Shown: positions 8,559-14,127, numbered from the stretch's first letter. The stretch: DNA of 64,000 bases from a virus (IMGVR_UViG_3300032307_000516:1-64000); one strand, 5' to 3'. Notes: generated from the sequence alone by a model not told the origin. Numbers and translations: made by a program.

Positions 8559-8594
8559 TGAAACAAAACAACAAATAAGATATATAAAGTTTAA

Positions 8595-8654
8595 ATGAAA
8601 ACAATACTTAACATATTACCTTCAATATTAAGACCGTCGATAAGACGATCCTAA
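8595..8654 (+). CDS. Leader peptide A (19 aa) of tRNA operon A
   Basis: The ORF encodes MKTILNILPSILRPSIRRS. Fifteen of 19 residues are Ile, Leu, Arg, Ser or Pro, exactly the amino acids carried by the tRNAs that follow (Ser, Arg, Pro, Ile, Leu, plus Met). The codons match at isoacceptor level: all four Ile codons are ATA (tRNA-Ile TAT), two of three Leu are TTA (tRNA-Leu TAA), two of three Arg are AGA (tRNA-Arg TCT), all Ser are TCN (tRNA-Ser TGA). The stop codon abuts an AAAGGTCC segment that pairs with the terminator arm. I infer a ribosome-stalling leader of an attenuator. Confidence 0.75.
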   Translation: MKTILNILPSILRPSIRRS

Positions 8655-8719
8655 AGGTCCTGTGTTAATAAAAAATAATCATTAACTAAACCGGGACCTT
8701 TAAAAGTCTCGGTTTTTTT
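8653..8719 (+). terminator. Attenuator A: antiterminator/terminator
   Basis: Segment 1 AAAGGTCC (8653-8660, at the leader stop) can pair with segment 2 GGACCTTT (8694-8701). Segment 2 is also part of the terminator stem AACCGGGAC (8689-8697) / GTCTCGGTT (8706-8714), followed by T8713-8719. The two pairings exclude each other. A small GTTAAT/ATTAAC hairpin (8664-8686) lies between. Confidence 0.8.
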
Positions 8720-8720
8720 A

Positions 8721-8733
8721 TGTTCTTTGACAT
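8721..8733 (+). promoter_or_regulatory. boxA-like element of tRNA operon A
   Basis: TGTTCTTTGACAT, near-consensus boxA, 17 nt before the first tRNA. Confidence 0.65.
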
Positions 8734-8749
8734 GTTGGATTATCAAATT

Positions 8750-8836
8750 GGAGAGGTGGCAGAGCCTGGTTTATTGCACCGGTCTTGAAAACCGACGTAG
8801 TGAAAGCTACCGGGGGTTCGAATCCCTCCCTCTCCG
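8750..8836 (+). tRNA. tRNA-Ser(TGA)
   Basis: Class II tRNA; acceptor GGAGAGG/CCTCTCC, anticodon loop CTTGAAA, long variable arm, discriminator G. First gene of operon A. Confidence 0.95.
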
Positions 8837-8841
8837 CATTT

Positions 8842-8915
8842 GGTCCGCTAGCTCAGCTGGATAGAGCAACTGCCTTCTAAGCAGTAGGTCTCAGGTTCGA
8901 ATCCTGAGCGGATCA
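8842..8915 (+). tRNA. tRNA-Arg(TCT)
   Basis: Acceptor GGTCCGC/GCGGATC, anticodon stem ACTGC/GCAGT with loop CTTCTAA; reads AGA/AGG. Confidence 0.95.
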
Positions 8916-9082
8916 CACAAATCCCTCTGCCTAGCGCTGGGTATGGATCGAAGATAGAATATGCCTCTACACCGTAGACAGGTAGGATACCTCGGTATTC
9001 TTTAATGATATGCACACTTATTCTCCAAATCGTTGGTTGGCACAGTTTGTATGTTCTGGTGATACTTAAAGACATACAATTT
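8916..9082 (+). other. Spacer with possible structured RNA between tRNA-Arg and tRNA-Pro
   Basis: 167 nt without a tRNA or ORF that I can support. The 3' part holds a TTGTATGT/ACATACAA hairpin (about 9045-9080). The rest has no clear motif. Confidence 0.35.
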
Positions 9083-9155
9083 CGGGATGTAGATCAGTTG
9101 GTAGATCGCCTGGTTTGGGACCAGGAGGCCCCAGGTTCGAGTCCTGGTATCCCGA
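9083..9155 (+). tRNA. tRNA-Pro(TGG)
   Basis: Acceptor CGGGATG/TATCCCG, anticodon stem CCTGG/CCAGG with loop TTTGGGA. Confidence 0.93.
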
Positions 9156-9158
9156 CTA

Positions 9159-9221
9159 CGGAGGCTGTAAAGTCAAACAGTGAAGAATTTAAAGGATGAC
9201 ATCTTTAAATCCCTCCGACCA
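9159..9221 (+). ncRNA. tRNA-like small RNA ending in ACCA
   Basis: CGGAGG (9159-9164) pairs with CCTCCG (9212-9217), followed by ACCA. Inside are two hairpins, CTGT/ACAG (9065-type D-arm position, 9165-9180) and ATTTAAAG/CTTTAAAT (9187-9210). There is no T-loop consensus and no anticodon. It lies 3 nt after tRNA-Pro and 1 nt before tRNA-Ile, so it would be released by normal tRNA processing. Confidence 0.45.
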
Positions 9222-9222
9222 T

Positions 9223-9296
9223 AGAGGCGTAGCTCAATTGGTTAGAGCACATGCCTTATACGCATGCGGTCACGAGTTCGACTCTCGTCGTCTCTA
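9223..9296 (+). tRNA. tRNA-Ile(TAT)
   Basis: Acceptor AGAGGCG/CGTCTCT, anticodon stem CATGC/GCATG with loop CTTATAC. A TAT anticodon reads ATA directly and does not need lysidine modification; leader A uses only ATA for Ile. Confidence 0.92.
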
Positions 9297-9300
9297 CTTA

Positions 9301-9374
9301 GGTCCCTTAGCTCAGTAGGTTAGAGCAACTGACTCATAATCAGTAGGTCCACGGTTCGAGCCCGTGAGGGACCA
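9301..9374 (+). tRNA. tRNA-Met(CAT), elongator type
   Basis: Acceptor GGTCCCT/AGGGACC, anticodon stem ACTGA/TCAGT with loop CTCATAA. Lacks the three G-C anticodon-stem pairs of initiators. A CAT tRNA could also be an Ile-lysidine tRNA; sequence alone does not decide. Confidence 0.9.
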
Positions 9375-9465
9375 CAAAGATACGGATGAGATTTCTAAAT
9401 CTCCTACTTACTTATGAAAAGAAGGATTCCGTAACTAATACCATATAGTAGTGATGGTATTGTCT
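9375..9465 (+). ncRNA. Possible structured RNA between tRNA-Met and tRNA-Leu
   Basis: TACGGA/TCCGTA closes a region with a GAGATTT/AAATCTC hairpin, and a second hairpin AATACCAT/ATGGTATT follows. The inter-tRNA spacer is otherwise free of coding signs. Confidence 0.35.
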
Positions 9466-9548
9466 GCCCGGATGTTGAAATAGGTAGACAAGACGGACTT
9501 AAAATCCGTTGGCCATTGGTCGTGAGGGTTCAAGTCCCTCTCCGGGTA
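9466..9548 (+). tRNA. tRNA-Leu(TAA)
   Basis: Class II; acceptor GCCCGGA/TCCGGGT, anticodon stem ACGGA/TCCGT with loop CTTAAAA; reads TTA/TTG. Leader A uses TTA twice. Confidence 0.93.
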
Positions 9549-9553
9549 CAAAT

Positions 9554-9660
9554 ATAATAGTGGCAGAGAGGCTTAATGCTGAGCATACATAGAGTCTGGG
9601 AATGTGGTATGTATGATACCTATACACGGGGACTCGCAGGTTCGAATCCTGTCTATTATA
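9554..9660 (+). tRNA. Aberrant tRNA, class II (Ser-like), anticodon unclear
   Basis: A perfect 7-bp acceptor ATAATAG/CTATTAT, a Ser-type D-arm (GCAGAGAGGCTTAATGC) and a canonical T-arm with TTCGAAT are present. The anticodon region does not fold conventionally: CATACAT/ATGTATG encloses an 18-nt loop, or GAGTC/GACTC and GGTAT/ATACC form instead. It could contain an insertion, be a mimic, or be decayed. Confidence 0.55.
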
Positions 9661-9663
9661 TAT

Positions 9664-9768
9664 ATAGGAGTGGCGGAAGCGTGATCTTTGCAAAGGTCCG
9701 ATAGATAGACGACAGGGTGTCATACCCGAGAATGAAAGTTCATATTGGTGCAAGTCCAATCTCCTGTA
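9664..9768 (+). tRNA. Aberrant tRNA, class II (Leu-like), D-loop insertion
   Basis: Acceptor ATAGGAG/CTCCTGT and T-stem ATTGG/CCAAT (T-loop TGCAAGT, with G where U55 is normal). A hairpin GATCTTTGCAAAGGTC sits in the D-loop. The anticodon stem is only GGG/CCC around TGTCATA. Acceptor pairing is kept, so it may still be processed. Confidence 0.5.
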
Positions 9769-9792
9769 CTTTTTTGATATATATAAAGAATC

Positions 9793-10164
9793 ATGAGTGA
9801 ACATATTAAGATATCAGGAATGGGTATAGAAATATACAAAAATGATATACCAGGTGTAAGATGGAATAAAGCTCAGTCTTTTGCTCAGATTCTTGGAGAT
9901 GGATGGAGATTACCAACTTTAGAAGAACTTGCTTTAATAAGATCAATAAGAAATATAGGTGATATAGGAAGATTTCCTGTAGAATATTCGGATTTTTCCG
10001 ATTCATATTACTGGAGTAACGAAGAACGCGAATTTACTACTAAAAAAATGATGGGAAGTAGTCTTAAAAGTACCTATGCTTACTTTTTTGATATGGCTGA
10101 AGGAACTTCTTCACACAATAAAAAGTCATACGAGCTTAGGGCTAGATTTGTTAGAGATATATAA
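9793..10164 (+). CDS. DUF1566-like (Lcl C-terminal type) domain protein
   Basis: 123 residues. The block GDGWRLPTLEEL at residues 35-46 and the terminal RARFVRDI are characteristic of the DUF1566/Lcl_C fold, often found in surface-exposed and phage receptor-binding proteins. It is followed closely (3 bp) by a probable virion protein, so I infer a virion surface or adhesin role. Confidence 0.65.
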   Translation: MSEHIKISGMGIEIYKNDIPGVRWNKAQSFAQILGDGWRLPTLEELALIRSIRNIGDIGRFPVEYSDFSDSYYWSNEEREFTTKKMMGSSLKSTYAYFFDMAEGTSSHNKKSYELRARFVRDI

Positions 10165-10167
10165 ATC

Positions 10168-10944
10168 ATGCCAACAACAAGAGCATTTGCATATAATCCA
10201 GCACAAGCAACAATTTCTGGAACTACAAATATAGGTACATTATGTGTAGGTGTATCTGCTTTAAATTACGGAGGAAATCCTGGTGGATTAACTTGGTGGA
10301 TGGGTCCGGACGAGGATAATTCTTATGTTATAGCTAAGGATGTGCCAACAGCAGACTTCCCTACTCCAGTAGGTAATGTTGGTAATGTACAATTTTGGAG
10401 ATGTTCTAACAACAGCTCAGAATTCACTAATCTTGTTACATTAATAAGTGGTACTACACAAGCATCTGCTTCTGCTGCTCAATCGTGGCTATCAACAAAT
10501 AATTATTGGACTAATTACACTAGCGGAGTAACTTTCTCACAACCTTTTGTAAATGGTACTGCACCAACAAATGCAGTAGAAACTGCTTGGAATACATTTA
10601 GAGCATCTTTAACAGGTTCTTATACACAATTTGTTGTATCTAATTCATTAGGGTTTAGTTTAACAGTAAGTCATGCTACTTCAGTACAGACTTTGGCAAA
10701 TGCACTAAGAAATGCAACAAATAATACCTCGGTAACTATAAACAGCGTAGTTTGGAGAGTAGGAACAGGATGTGGAACTCCTAAAATAGGTGGGGTTGCT
10801 GTTGAATTTTCCAACGTAGCAAGCTGTAGTTCATCAAGTACTATAGCATTTAGACCTATGATTAATAACTTAAACTGGGGAGGTATGGGTACAGGATCTA
10901 CTGTAGGACAGGCTTCACAAACAATGACACTAACATTTAGCTAA
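10168..10944 (+). CDS. Probable virion structural protein
   Basis: 258 residues, rich in Ser, Thr, Asn and Gly with few charged residues, like fibre or capsid-decoration proteins. It has no recognised domain. It overlaps the next small gene by one base (TAATG). It sits with the DUF1566-like gene as a small insertion between two tRNA groups. Confidence 0.5.
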   Translation: MPTTRAFAYNPAQATISGTTNIGTLCVGVSALNYGGNPGGLTWWMGPDEDNSYVIAKDVPTADFPTPVGNVGNVQFWRCSNNSSEFTNLVTLISGTTQASASAAQSWLSTNNYWTNYTSGVTFSQPFVNGTAPTNAVETAWNTFRASLTGSYTQFVVSNSLGFSLTVSHATSVQTLANALRNATNNTSVTINSVVWRVGTGCGTPKIGGVAVEFSNVASCSSSSTIAFRPMINNLNWGGMGTGSTVGQASQTMTLTFS

Positions 10945-11096
10945 TGGAAACTTATAGAATAATAGACTTAAGAGTAACCCCAAATGAAATAGTACCAGGT
11001 AAGGAATCTGTTACTTTAGAAGAGGGACAATTATGGATAGACGAGAACGGAGGAGATTGTCCATTGTGCGACTATACGCTATTAATCAATGAATAA
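10944..11096 (+). CDS. Small 50-aa protein with a CPLC motif
   Basis: ATG overlaps the preceding stop codon. Residues near 40-43 are Cys-Pro-Leu-Cys. Acidic, no other feature. Translationally coupled to the upstream structural gene. Confidence 0.5.
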   Translation: METYRIIDLRVTPNEIVPGKESVTLEEGQLWIDENGGDCPLCDYTLLINE

Positions 11097-11136
11097 ATGT
11101 AGATTTTTTAAAATAATTTGAAAAAAATACAAAAAA

Positions 11137-11170
11137 CATTTTTTTAAACGGGAACTTTTCCGTACTTTTG
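11137..11170 (+). promoter_or_regulatory. Promoter B of tRNA operon B (CATTTTTTTA-N16-TACTTTTG)
   Basis: CATTTTTTTA (11137-11146), 16 nt, TACTTTTG (11163-11170). Same architecture as promoters A and C. Confidence 0.7.
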
Positions 11171-11202
11171 GAGTATATAATAAAAAAGGAACAAAACTTT
11201 CA

Positions 11203-11292
11203 ATGAAACACTTTTTAAATATCGAAATGGATCTTCAGCTTCTAAAAGGAGACGAACGTCTTGAGGATACAAATAAGTGTCAGAGGAAATAA
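11203..11292 (+). CDS. Leader peptide B (29 aa) of tRNA operon B
   Basis: The ORF has 3 Asp, 3 Glu, 5 Leu (four of them CTN) and 2 Met in 29 codons, with the core EMDLQLLKGDERLED. The tRNAs directly downstream are Glu(TTC), Asp(GTC), fMet and Leu(TAG), the last reading CTN. The final codons contain TCAGAGG, the first strand of an antiterminator. I infer a stalling leader. Confidence 0.7.
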   Translation: MKHFLNIEMDLQLLKGDERLEDTNKCQRK

Positions 11293-11342
11293 ATTTATAT
11301 AAAGATATAATTTAAACCTCTGATAACCTCAGAGGTTTTTTT
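11280..11342 (+). terminator. Attenuator B: antiterminator/terminator
   Basis: Segment 1 TCAGAGG (11280-11286, inside the leader ORF) and segment 3 TCAGAGG (11329-11335) are identical; both pair with segment 2 CCTCTGA (11317-11323). 2:3 forms a terminator AAACCTCTGA / TCAGAGGTTT with a T tract; 1:2 prevents it. Confidence 0.8.
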
Positions 11343-11350
11343 GTTTTATA

Positions 11351-11363
11351 CGCTCTTTGAAAT
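11351..11363 (+). promoter_or_regulatory. boxA-like element of tRNA operon B
   Basis: CGCTCTTTGAAAT, 3 nt before the first tRNA of operon B. Confidence 0.6.
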
Positions 11364-11366
11364 TAT

Positions 11367-11438
11367 GGTCCCTTCGTCTATCGGTTAGGACGTTAGGTTT
11401 TCATCCTAGAAAGAGGGGTTCGATTCCCCTAGGGACTA
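11367..11438 (+). tRNA. tRNA-Glu(TTC)
   Basis: Acceptor GGTCCCT/AGGGACT, anticodon loop TTTTCAT; followed by an encoded CCA (11439-11441). Confidence 0.93.
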
Positions 11439-11446
11439 CCAGAAAA

Positions 11447-11520
11447 GGTCCTACAGTCCAGTTGGAGTGGACGCCGCCCTGTCACGGCGGAGATCGCGGG
11501 TTCGAGTCCCGCTAGGACCG
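11447..11520 (+). tRNA. tRNA-Asp(GTC)
   Basis: Acceptor GGTCCTA/TAGGACC, anticodon stem CCGCC/GGCGG with loop CTGTCAC, discriminator G as usual for Asp. Confidence 0.95.
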
Positions 11521-11522
11521 CT

Positions 11523-11606
11523 AAAACTTATGCTACATAGAGCAAAGCAGAAAGGTACGATCTGGTACACTATGAAGTACAAATAGAAAGTCAGATCATA
11601 AGTTTT
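11523..11606 (+). ncRNA. Structured inter-tRNA RNA
   Basis: AAAACTTATG and CATAAGTTTT form a 10-bp closing stem. Internal complementarities are ATCTG/CAGAT and CATAG/CTATG, the latter possibly a pseudoknot. No tRNA features. It lies between tRNA-Asp and tRNA-fMet. Confidence 0.45.
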
Positions 11607-11618
11607 AAAAAATTATAT

Positions 11619-11691
<73 letters not shown>

Positions 11692-11905
11692 CTAATAAGT
11701 TATTTGAAATATTTGCGAAAAGTTCGATGGAATCAATTATAGGTCCAGGGCACAAATCCGTGTGAGGAATCCAATTGATAGAAGAACCTTCTACTGAGTA
11801 ATGCACGTACACGTGATATCCATAGAAAAGTCCTAATAAGTTAAAGGCAAAGGAGTTGATAATACCGGTTAAAAACAACTTTATCTCTTTAGATAGCAAA
11901 TAAAT
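11692..11905 (+). other. 214-nt spacer in operon B
   Basis: No supported ORF. ATCAATT/AATTGAT (around 11730-11785) encloses a GCACA/TGTG hairpin, so structured RNA is possible. No match to the GAAGCGG element. Confidence 0.3.
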
Positions 11906-11985
11906 GCCCTCGTGGTGGAATTGGTAGACACGCTAGACTTAGGATCTAGTGCGAAAGCGTGAGAGTTCGAGTCTCTCCGAGGGTA
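11906..11985 (+). tRNA. tRNA-Leu(TAG)
   Basis: Class II; acceptor GCCCTCG/CGAGGGT, anticodon stem CTAGA/TCTAG with loop CTTAGGA. Reads CTN, the Leu codons favoured in leader B. Confidence 0.95.
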
Positions 11986-11987
11986 CT

Positions 11988-12485
11988 ATGAAAGTTATAT
12001 TTTTAGATTTTGATGGTGTTCTTAATCTTATACCTCAAGGACATGACTATTACGGAGGGATTTTTCACCCTGAATTTGTCGGCAACCTAGGTAGGATTAT
12101 AGAGGAAACTGGAGCAAAACTTGTGATAAGCTCTTCGTGGAGAACTATGGGATTGGAAAGACTTAGAATGATGTGGGAACATCGTTTATATCCAGGAGAC
12201 ATCATAGGAGTTACCCCAGATCTTAGATGGAGGACAAAAAAAGATGCTATGGAATTAAACGAAGTCGAGTACGTTAGAGGAGATGAAATAGAGTCATGGC
12301 TAAATCTACATCCGGAGGTAACTAATTATGTTATACTTGACGATGATGATGATATGTTACAATCACAAAGAATAAACTTTGTAAGAACATCTGATAATAT
12401 TAATCATCCTGATTGCATTGATATAGGATACGGATTAACTAATATTTGTTCTAACGATGCAATTAGAATTTTAAACAGAAAATAA
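11988..12485 (+). CDS. HAD-family phosphatase 1 (RNA-repair type)
   Basis: 165 residues. The start is at 11988; a longer frame from 11949 would overlap tRNA-Leu. Motif I D7-F-D9-G-V, motif II ISSSW near residue 50 and an acidic DDDDD patch near residue 120 define a compact HAD. The pattern (DFDGVLN ... SSSWR) fits the HAD domain of Swiss-army-knife RNA repair proteins. It starts 2 bp after a tRNA and is followed by a paralogue; by analogy with the T4 Pnkp phosphatase domain I infer 3'-phosphate removal during tRNA repair. Confidence 0.75.
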   Translation: MKVIFLDFDGVLNLIPQGHDYYGGIFHPEFVGNLGRIIEETGAKLVISSSWRTMGLERLRMMWEHRLYPGDIIGVTPDLRWRTKKDAMELNEVEYVRGDEIESWLNLHPEVTNYVILDDDDDMLQSQRINFVRTSDNINHPDCIDIGYGLTNICSNDAIRILNRK

Positions 12486-13054
12486 TGAAAGTTATATTTT
12501 TAGATCATGATGGAGTAATTTGTCTTTCCCAGCAATTTGGTGGGCGTTACAAAAAGCAGACTAAAGCTAGAACTAAGCTTTCTCAAAACGTGATGGATTT
12601 TCCAGTCGATGCTAGATTTGATAACTTCGATAAGAAAGCTATTAAAGTTCTAAACCTAATCTTAGAAGATACTGGAGCTGAAATAGTTGTTTCTTCTGAT
12701 TGGAAGAACTGGGCAAATGTTGAAGAAATGGGCGAATATTACGAACAACAAGGTATAATTAAAAAGCCTATTGATTTTACACCTAGAGAATACACAATGC
12801 CAGAGAAACAAGAATGGCATCCAGACTGGGATTTAGAAGCATCAAGAACTTTAGAAATCCAAGAATGGCTAAAAGATCATCCAGAGGTTACTCATTGGGT
12901 AGCAATAGATGATTTAGATATGAGCTTTAAAGAGGTATCAAATAATAGAAGCGGTACTGGCTGGGGCTTAAAAAACTTTGTACACACCCCAAGTATCACT
13001 GAAGGGATTAAAAAAATGGGTATAAAAGAAAAAGTTTTAAAATTTTTAAAATAA
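12485..13054 (+). CDS. HAD-family phosphatase 2 (RNA-repair type)
   Basis: 189 residues; ATG overlaps the stop of HAD 1 by one base. Motif I D7-H-D9-G-V, SSDW near residue 76, acidic DDLD near 141. It has the same overall plan as HAD 1 but diverged, and a longer insertion after motif I. Tandem, translationally coupled paralogues suggest a heteromeric or substrate-split activity. Confidence 0.75.
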   Translation: MKVIFLDHDGVICLSQQFGGRYKKQTKARTKLSQNVMDFPVDARFDNFDKKAIKVLNLILEDTGAEIVVSSDWKNWANVEEMGEYYEQQGIIKKPIDFTPREYTMPEKQEWHPDWDLEASRTLEIQEWLKDHPEVTHWVAIDDLDMSFKEVSNNRSGTGWGLKNFVHTPSITEGIKKMGIKEKVLKFLK

Positions 13055-13064
13055 TTTCAAAAAA

Positions 13065-13098
13065 CATTTTTTTATTTAAAAAATATATTGTACTTTTA
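13065..13098 (+). promoter_or_regulatory. Promoter C of tRNA operon C (CATTTTTTTA-N16-TACTTTTA)
   Basis: CATTTTTTTA (13065-13074), 16 nt, TACTTTTA (13091-13098). A GGATATATAA box (13118-13127) precedes the leader. Confidence 0.7.
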
Positions 13099-13137
13099 CG
13101 AAACTATTCTGGAAACAGGATATATAATTAAGAAAAA

Positions 13138-13245
13138 ATGAAAAACTGTAGTAAACATAACATCAATCGCATGAACAGTCAAATTAATGGCTGCTATCAA
13201 ACGGTGGCGTTTTGGGCTAAGGGGAAAGAACCCGATCGAAGCTAA
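13138..13245 (+). CDS. Leader peptide C (35 aa, 19 different amino acids) of tRNA operon C
   Basis: The ORF contains every amino acid except Leu in only 35 codons, with Asn x5, Lys x4, Ser x3. The downstream tRNAs represent 16 isotypes (Phe, Lys, Trp, Arg, Cys, Ser, Ile, Val, Asn, Tyr, Gly, Ala, Met, His, Thr, Gln) and all 16 occur in the peptide. Isoacceptor choice also agrees: Ser is only AGT/AGC (tRNA-Ser GCT), Ile only ATC/ATT (tRNA-Ile GAT), Arg only CGN (tRNA-Arg ACG). The last three codons GAT CGA AGC are the antiterminator strand. I infer a broad sensor of charged tRNA. Confidence 0.8.
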   Translation: MKNCSKHNINRMNSQINGCYQTVAFWAKGKEPDRS

Positions 13246-13304
13246 TACAGAAAATCATAATTAGATATTTTGGAAAAGGCTTCGATTTAATCGAAGCCTT
13301 TTTT
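13235..13304 (+). terminator. Attenuator C: antiterminator/terminator
   Basis: Segment 1 ATCGAAGC (13235-13242, end of leader C) is identical to segment 3 in the terminator. Segment 2 GCTTCGAT (13279-13286) pairs with either. 2:3 is AGGCTTCGAT, loop TTA, ATCGAAGCCT and a T tract, a strong terminator. Confidence 0.88.
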
Positions 13305-13307
13305 ATT

Positions 13308-13320
13308 TGTTCTTTGACAT
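13308..13320 (+). promoter_or_regulatory. boxA-like element of tRNA operon C
   Basis: TGTTCTTTGACAT, identical to the operon A copy; 12 nt before tRNA-Phe. Confidence 0.65.
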
Positions 13321-13332
13321 ACTGGAAAAAAT

Positions 13333-13405
13333 GGTACCGTAGCTCAGTTGGTAGAGCACTAGACTGAAAATCTAGGTGTCGCCGGTTCGATTCCGGCCGG
13401 TACCA
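13333..13405 (+). tRNA. tRNA-Phe(GAA)
   Basis: Acceptor GGTACCG/CGGTACC, anticodon stem CTAGA/TCTAG with loop CTGAAAA. Confidence 0.95.
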
Positions 13406-13476
13406 CAATACTAAACAAGAAATTGTCTCACTAAACTAATCATGTTTAGTATTACAAAAACAAGTTTAGTAACAAT

Positions 13477-13550
13477 GATCTCGTAGCTCAGTTGGCTAGA
13501 GCACCTCACTTTTAATGAGGGAGTCGAGGGTTCGAGCCCCTCCGGGATCA
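13477..13550 (+). tRNA. tRNA-Lys(TTT)
   Basis: Acceptor GATCTCG/CGGGATC, anticodon stem CCTCA/TGAGG with loop CTTTTAA. A conventional Lys tRNA, separate from the permuted copy at 14462-14556. Confidence 0.95.
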
Positions 13551-13556
13551 CTACAC

Positions 13557-13629
13557 ACGTCAGTAGCTCAATTGGTAGAGCGTTGGTCTCCAAAACCAAA
13601 GGTCGTAGGTTCGATTCCTACCTGGCGTG
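13557..13629 (+). tRNA. tRNA-Trp(CCA)
   Basis: Acceptor ACGTCAG/CTGGCGT, anticodon stem TTGGT/ACCAA with loop CTCCAAA, discriminator G. Confidence 0.94.
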
Positions 13630-13635
13630 CTAAAA

Positions 13636-13708
13636 GGCTCTGTAGTTCAAGGGATTAGAATGGATCACTACGGATGATCTGATCCTGGTTCGAATCCAGG
13701 TGGAGTCT
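13636..13708 (+). tRNA. tRNA-Arg(ACG)
   Basis: Acceptor GGCTCTG/TGGAGTC (three wobble pairs), anticodon stem GATCA/TGATC with loop CTACGGA. A34 would need deamination to inosine to read all CGN. Confidence 0.85.
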
Positions 13709-13719
13709 CAAACAAATAA

Positions 13720-13791
13720 GGTCGTGTGGTCGAGTGGTTTAGGCACTAGTCTGCAAAACTAGTTATACTGGTTCAATTCCAGTCACGGCCT
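13720..13791 (+). tRNA. tRNA-Cys(GCA)
   Basis: Acceptor GGTCGTG/CACGGCC, anticodon stem ACTAGT/ACTAGT with loop CTGCAAA, discriminator T typical of Cys. Confidence 0.94.
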
Positions 13792-13808
13792 CAAAAAATG
13801 TAAGAAGT

Positions 13809-13934
13809 ATGAAAATAGTTATTGAAGGAAAAATGAAATCGTCGAATCACAGATTAAATGCGATTCCAGTTAAAATTGAAAGAAAAAATTCTCTAATCAA
13901 AAGAATCAAAAGATTGATTAATAAAGGAAAGTAA
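13809..13934 (+). CDS. Small basic protein (41 aa) whose end overlaps tRNA-Ser
   Basis: The ORF encodes a Lys/Arg-rich peptide starting MKIVIEGKMK and ending INKGK. Its last codons GGAAAGTAA double as the 5' acceptor strand of tRNA-Ser(GCT). Possible small RNA-binding protein; unknown family. Confidence 0.45.
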   Translation: MKIVIEGKMKSSNHRLNAIPVKIERKNSLIKRIKRLINKGK

Positions 13935-14011
13935 TCTCAGATGGTGACGGGGCTCGCCTGCTAAGCGAAGCGTACCTTAATTGGTATTTGGTTCGATTCC
14001 AATTCTTTCCG
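13926..14011 (+). tRNA. tRNA-Ser(GCT)
   Basis: Class II; acceptor GGAAAG/CTTTCC (seventh pair T x T), loop CTGCTAA, variable arm GTACC/GGTAT, discriminator G. Its first 9 bases overlap the end of the small ORF. Reads AGT/AGC, the only Ser codons in leader C. Confidence 0.85.
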
Positions 14012-14017
14012 CAACAT

Positions 14018-14091
14018 TGACATATAGCTCAGTTGGTTAGAGCGTTGATCTGATACGTCAAAGGTCGAAGGTTCGAATCCTTCTATGTCAA
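14018..14091 (+). tRNA. tRNA-Ile(GAT)
   Basis: Acceptor TGACATA/TATGTCA, anticodon stem TTGAT/GTCAA with loop CTGATAC; reads ATC/ATT. Confidence 0.94.
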
Positions 14092-14127
14092 CTTAAAAAT
14101 TATAAAAATGAAAAAAGAATTTGACAA

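Noticed and set aside
8848-9804. ORFs across tRNA genes on both strands (8848-9075, 9005-9199, 9499-9804, 14228-14512, 15841-16544)
   Set aside because: They only translate tRNA sequence; tRNA structure is clear at every position.
11949-11987. Upstream start for HAD 1
   Set aside because: Lies inside tRNA-Leu(TAG); the ATG at 11988 gives the canonical HAD N-terminus.
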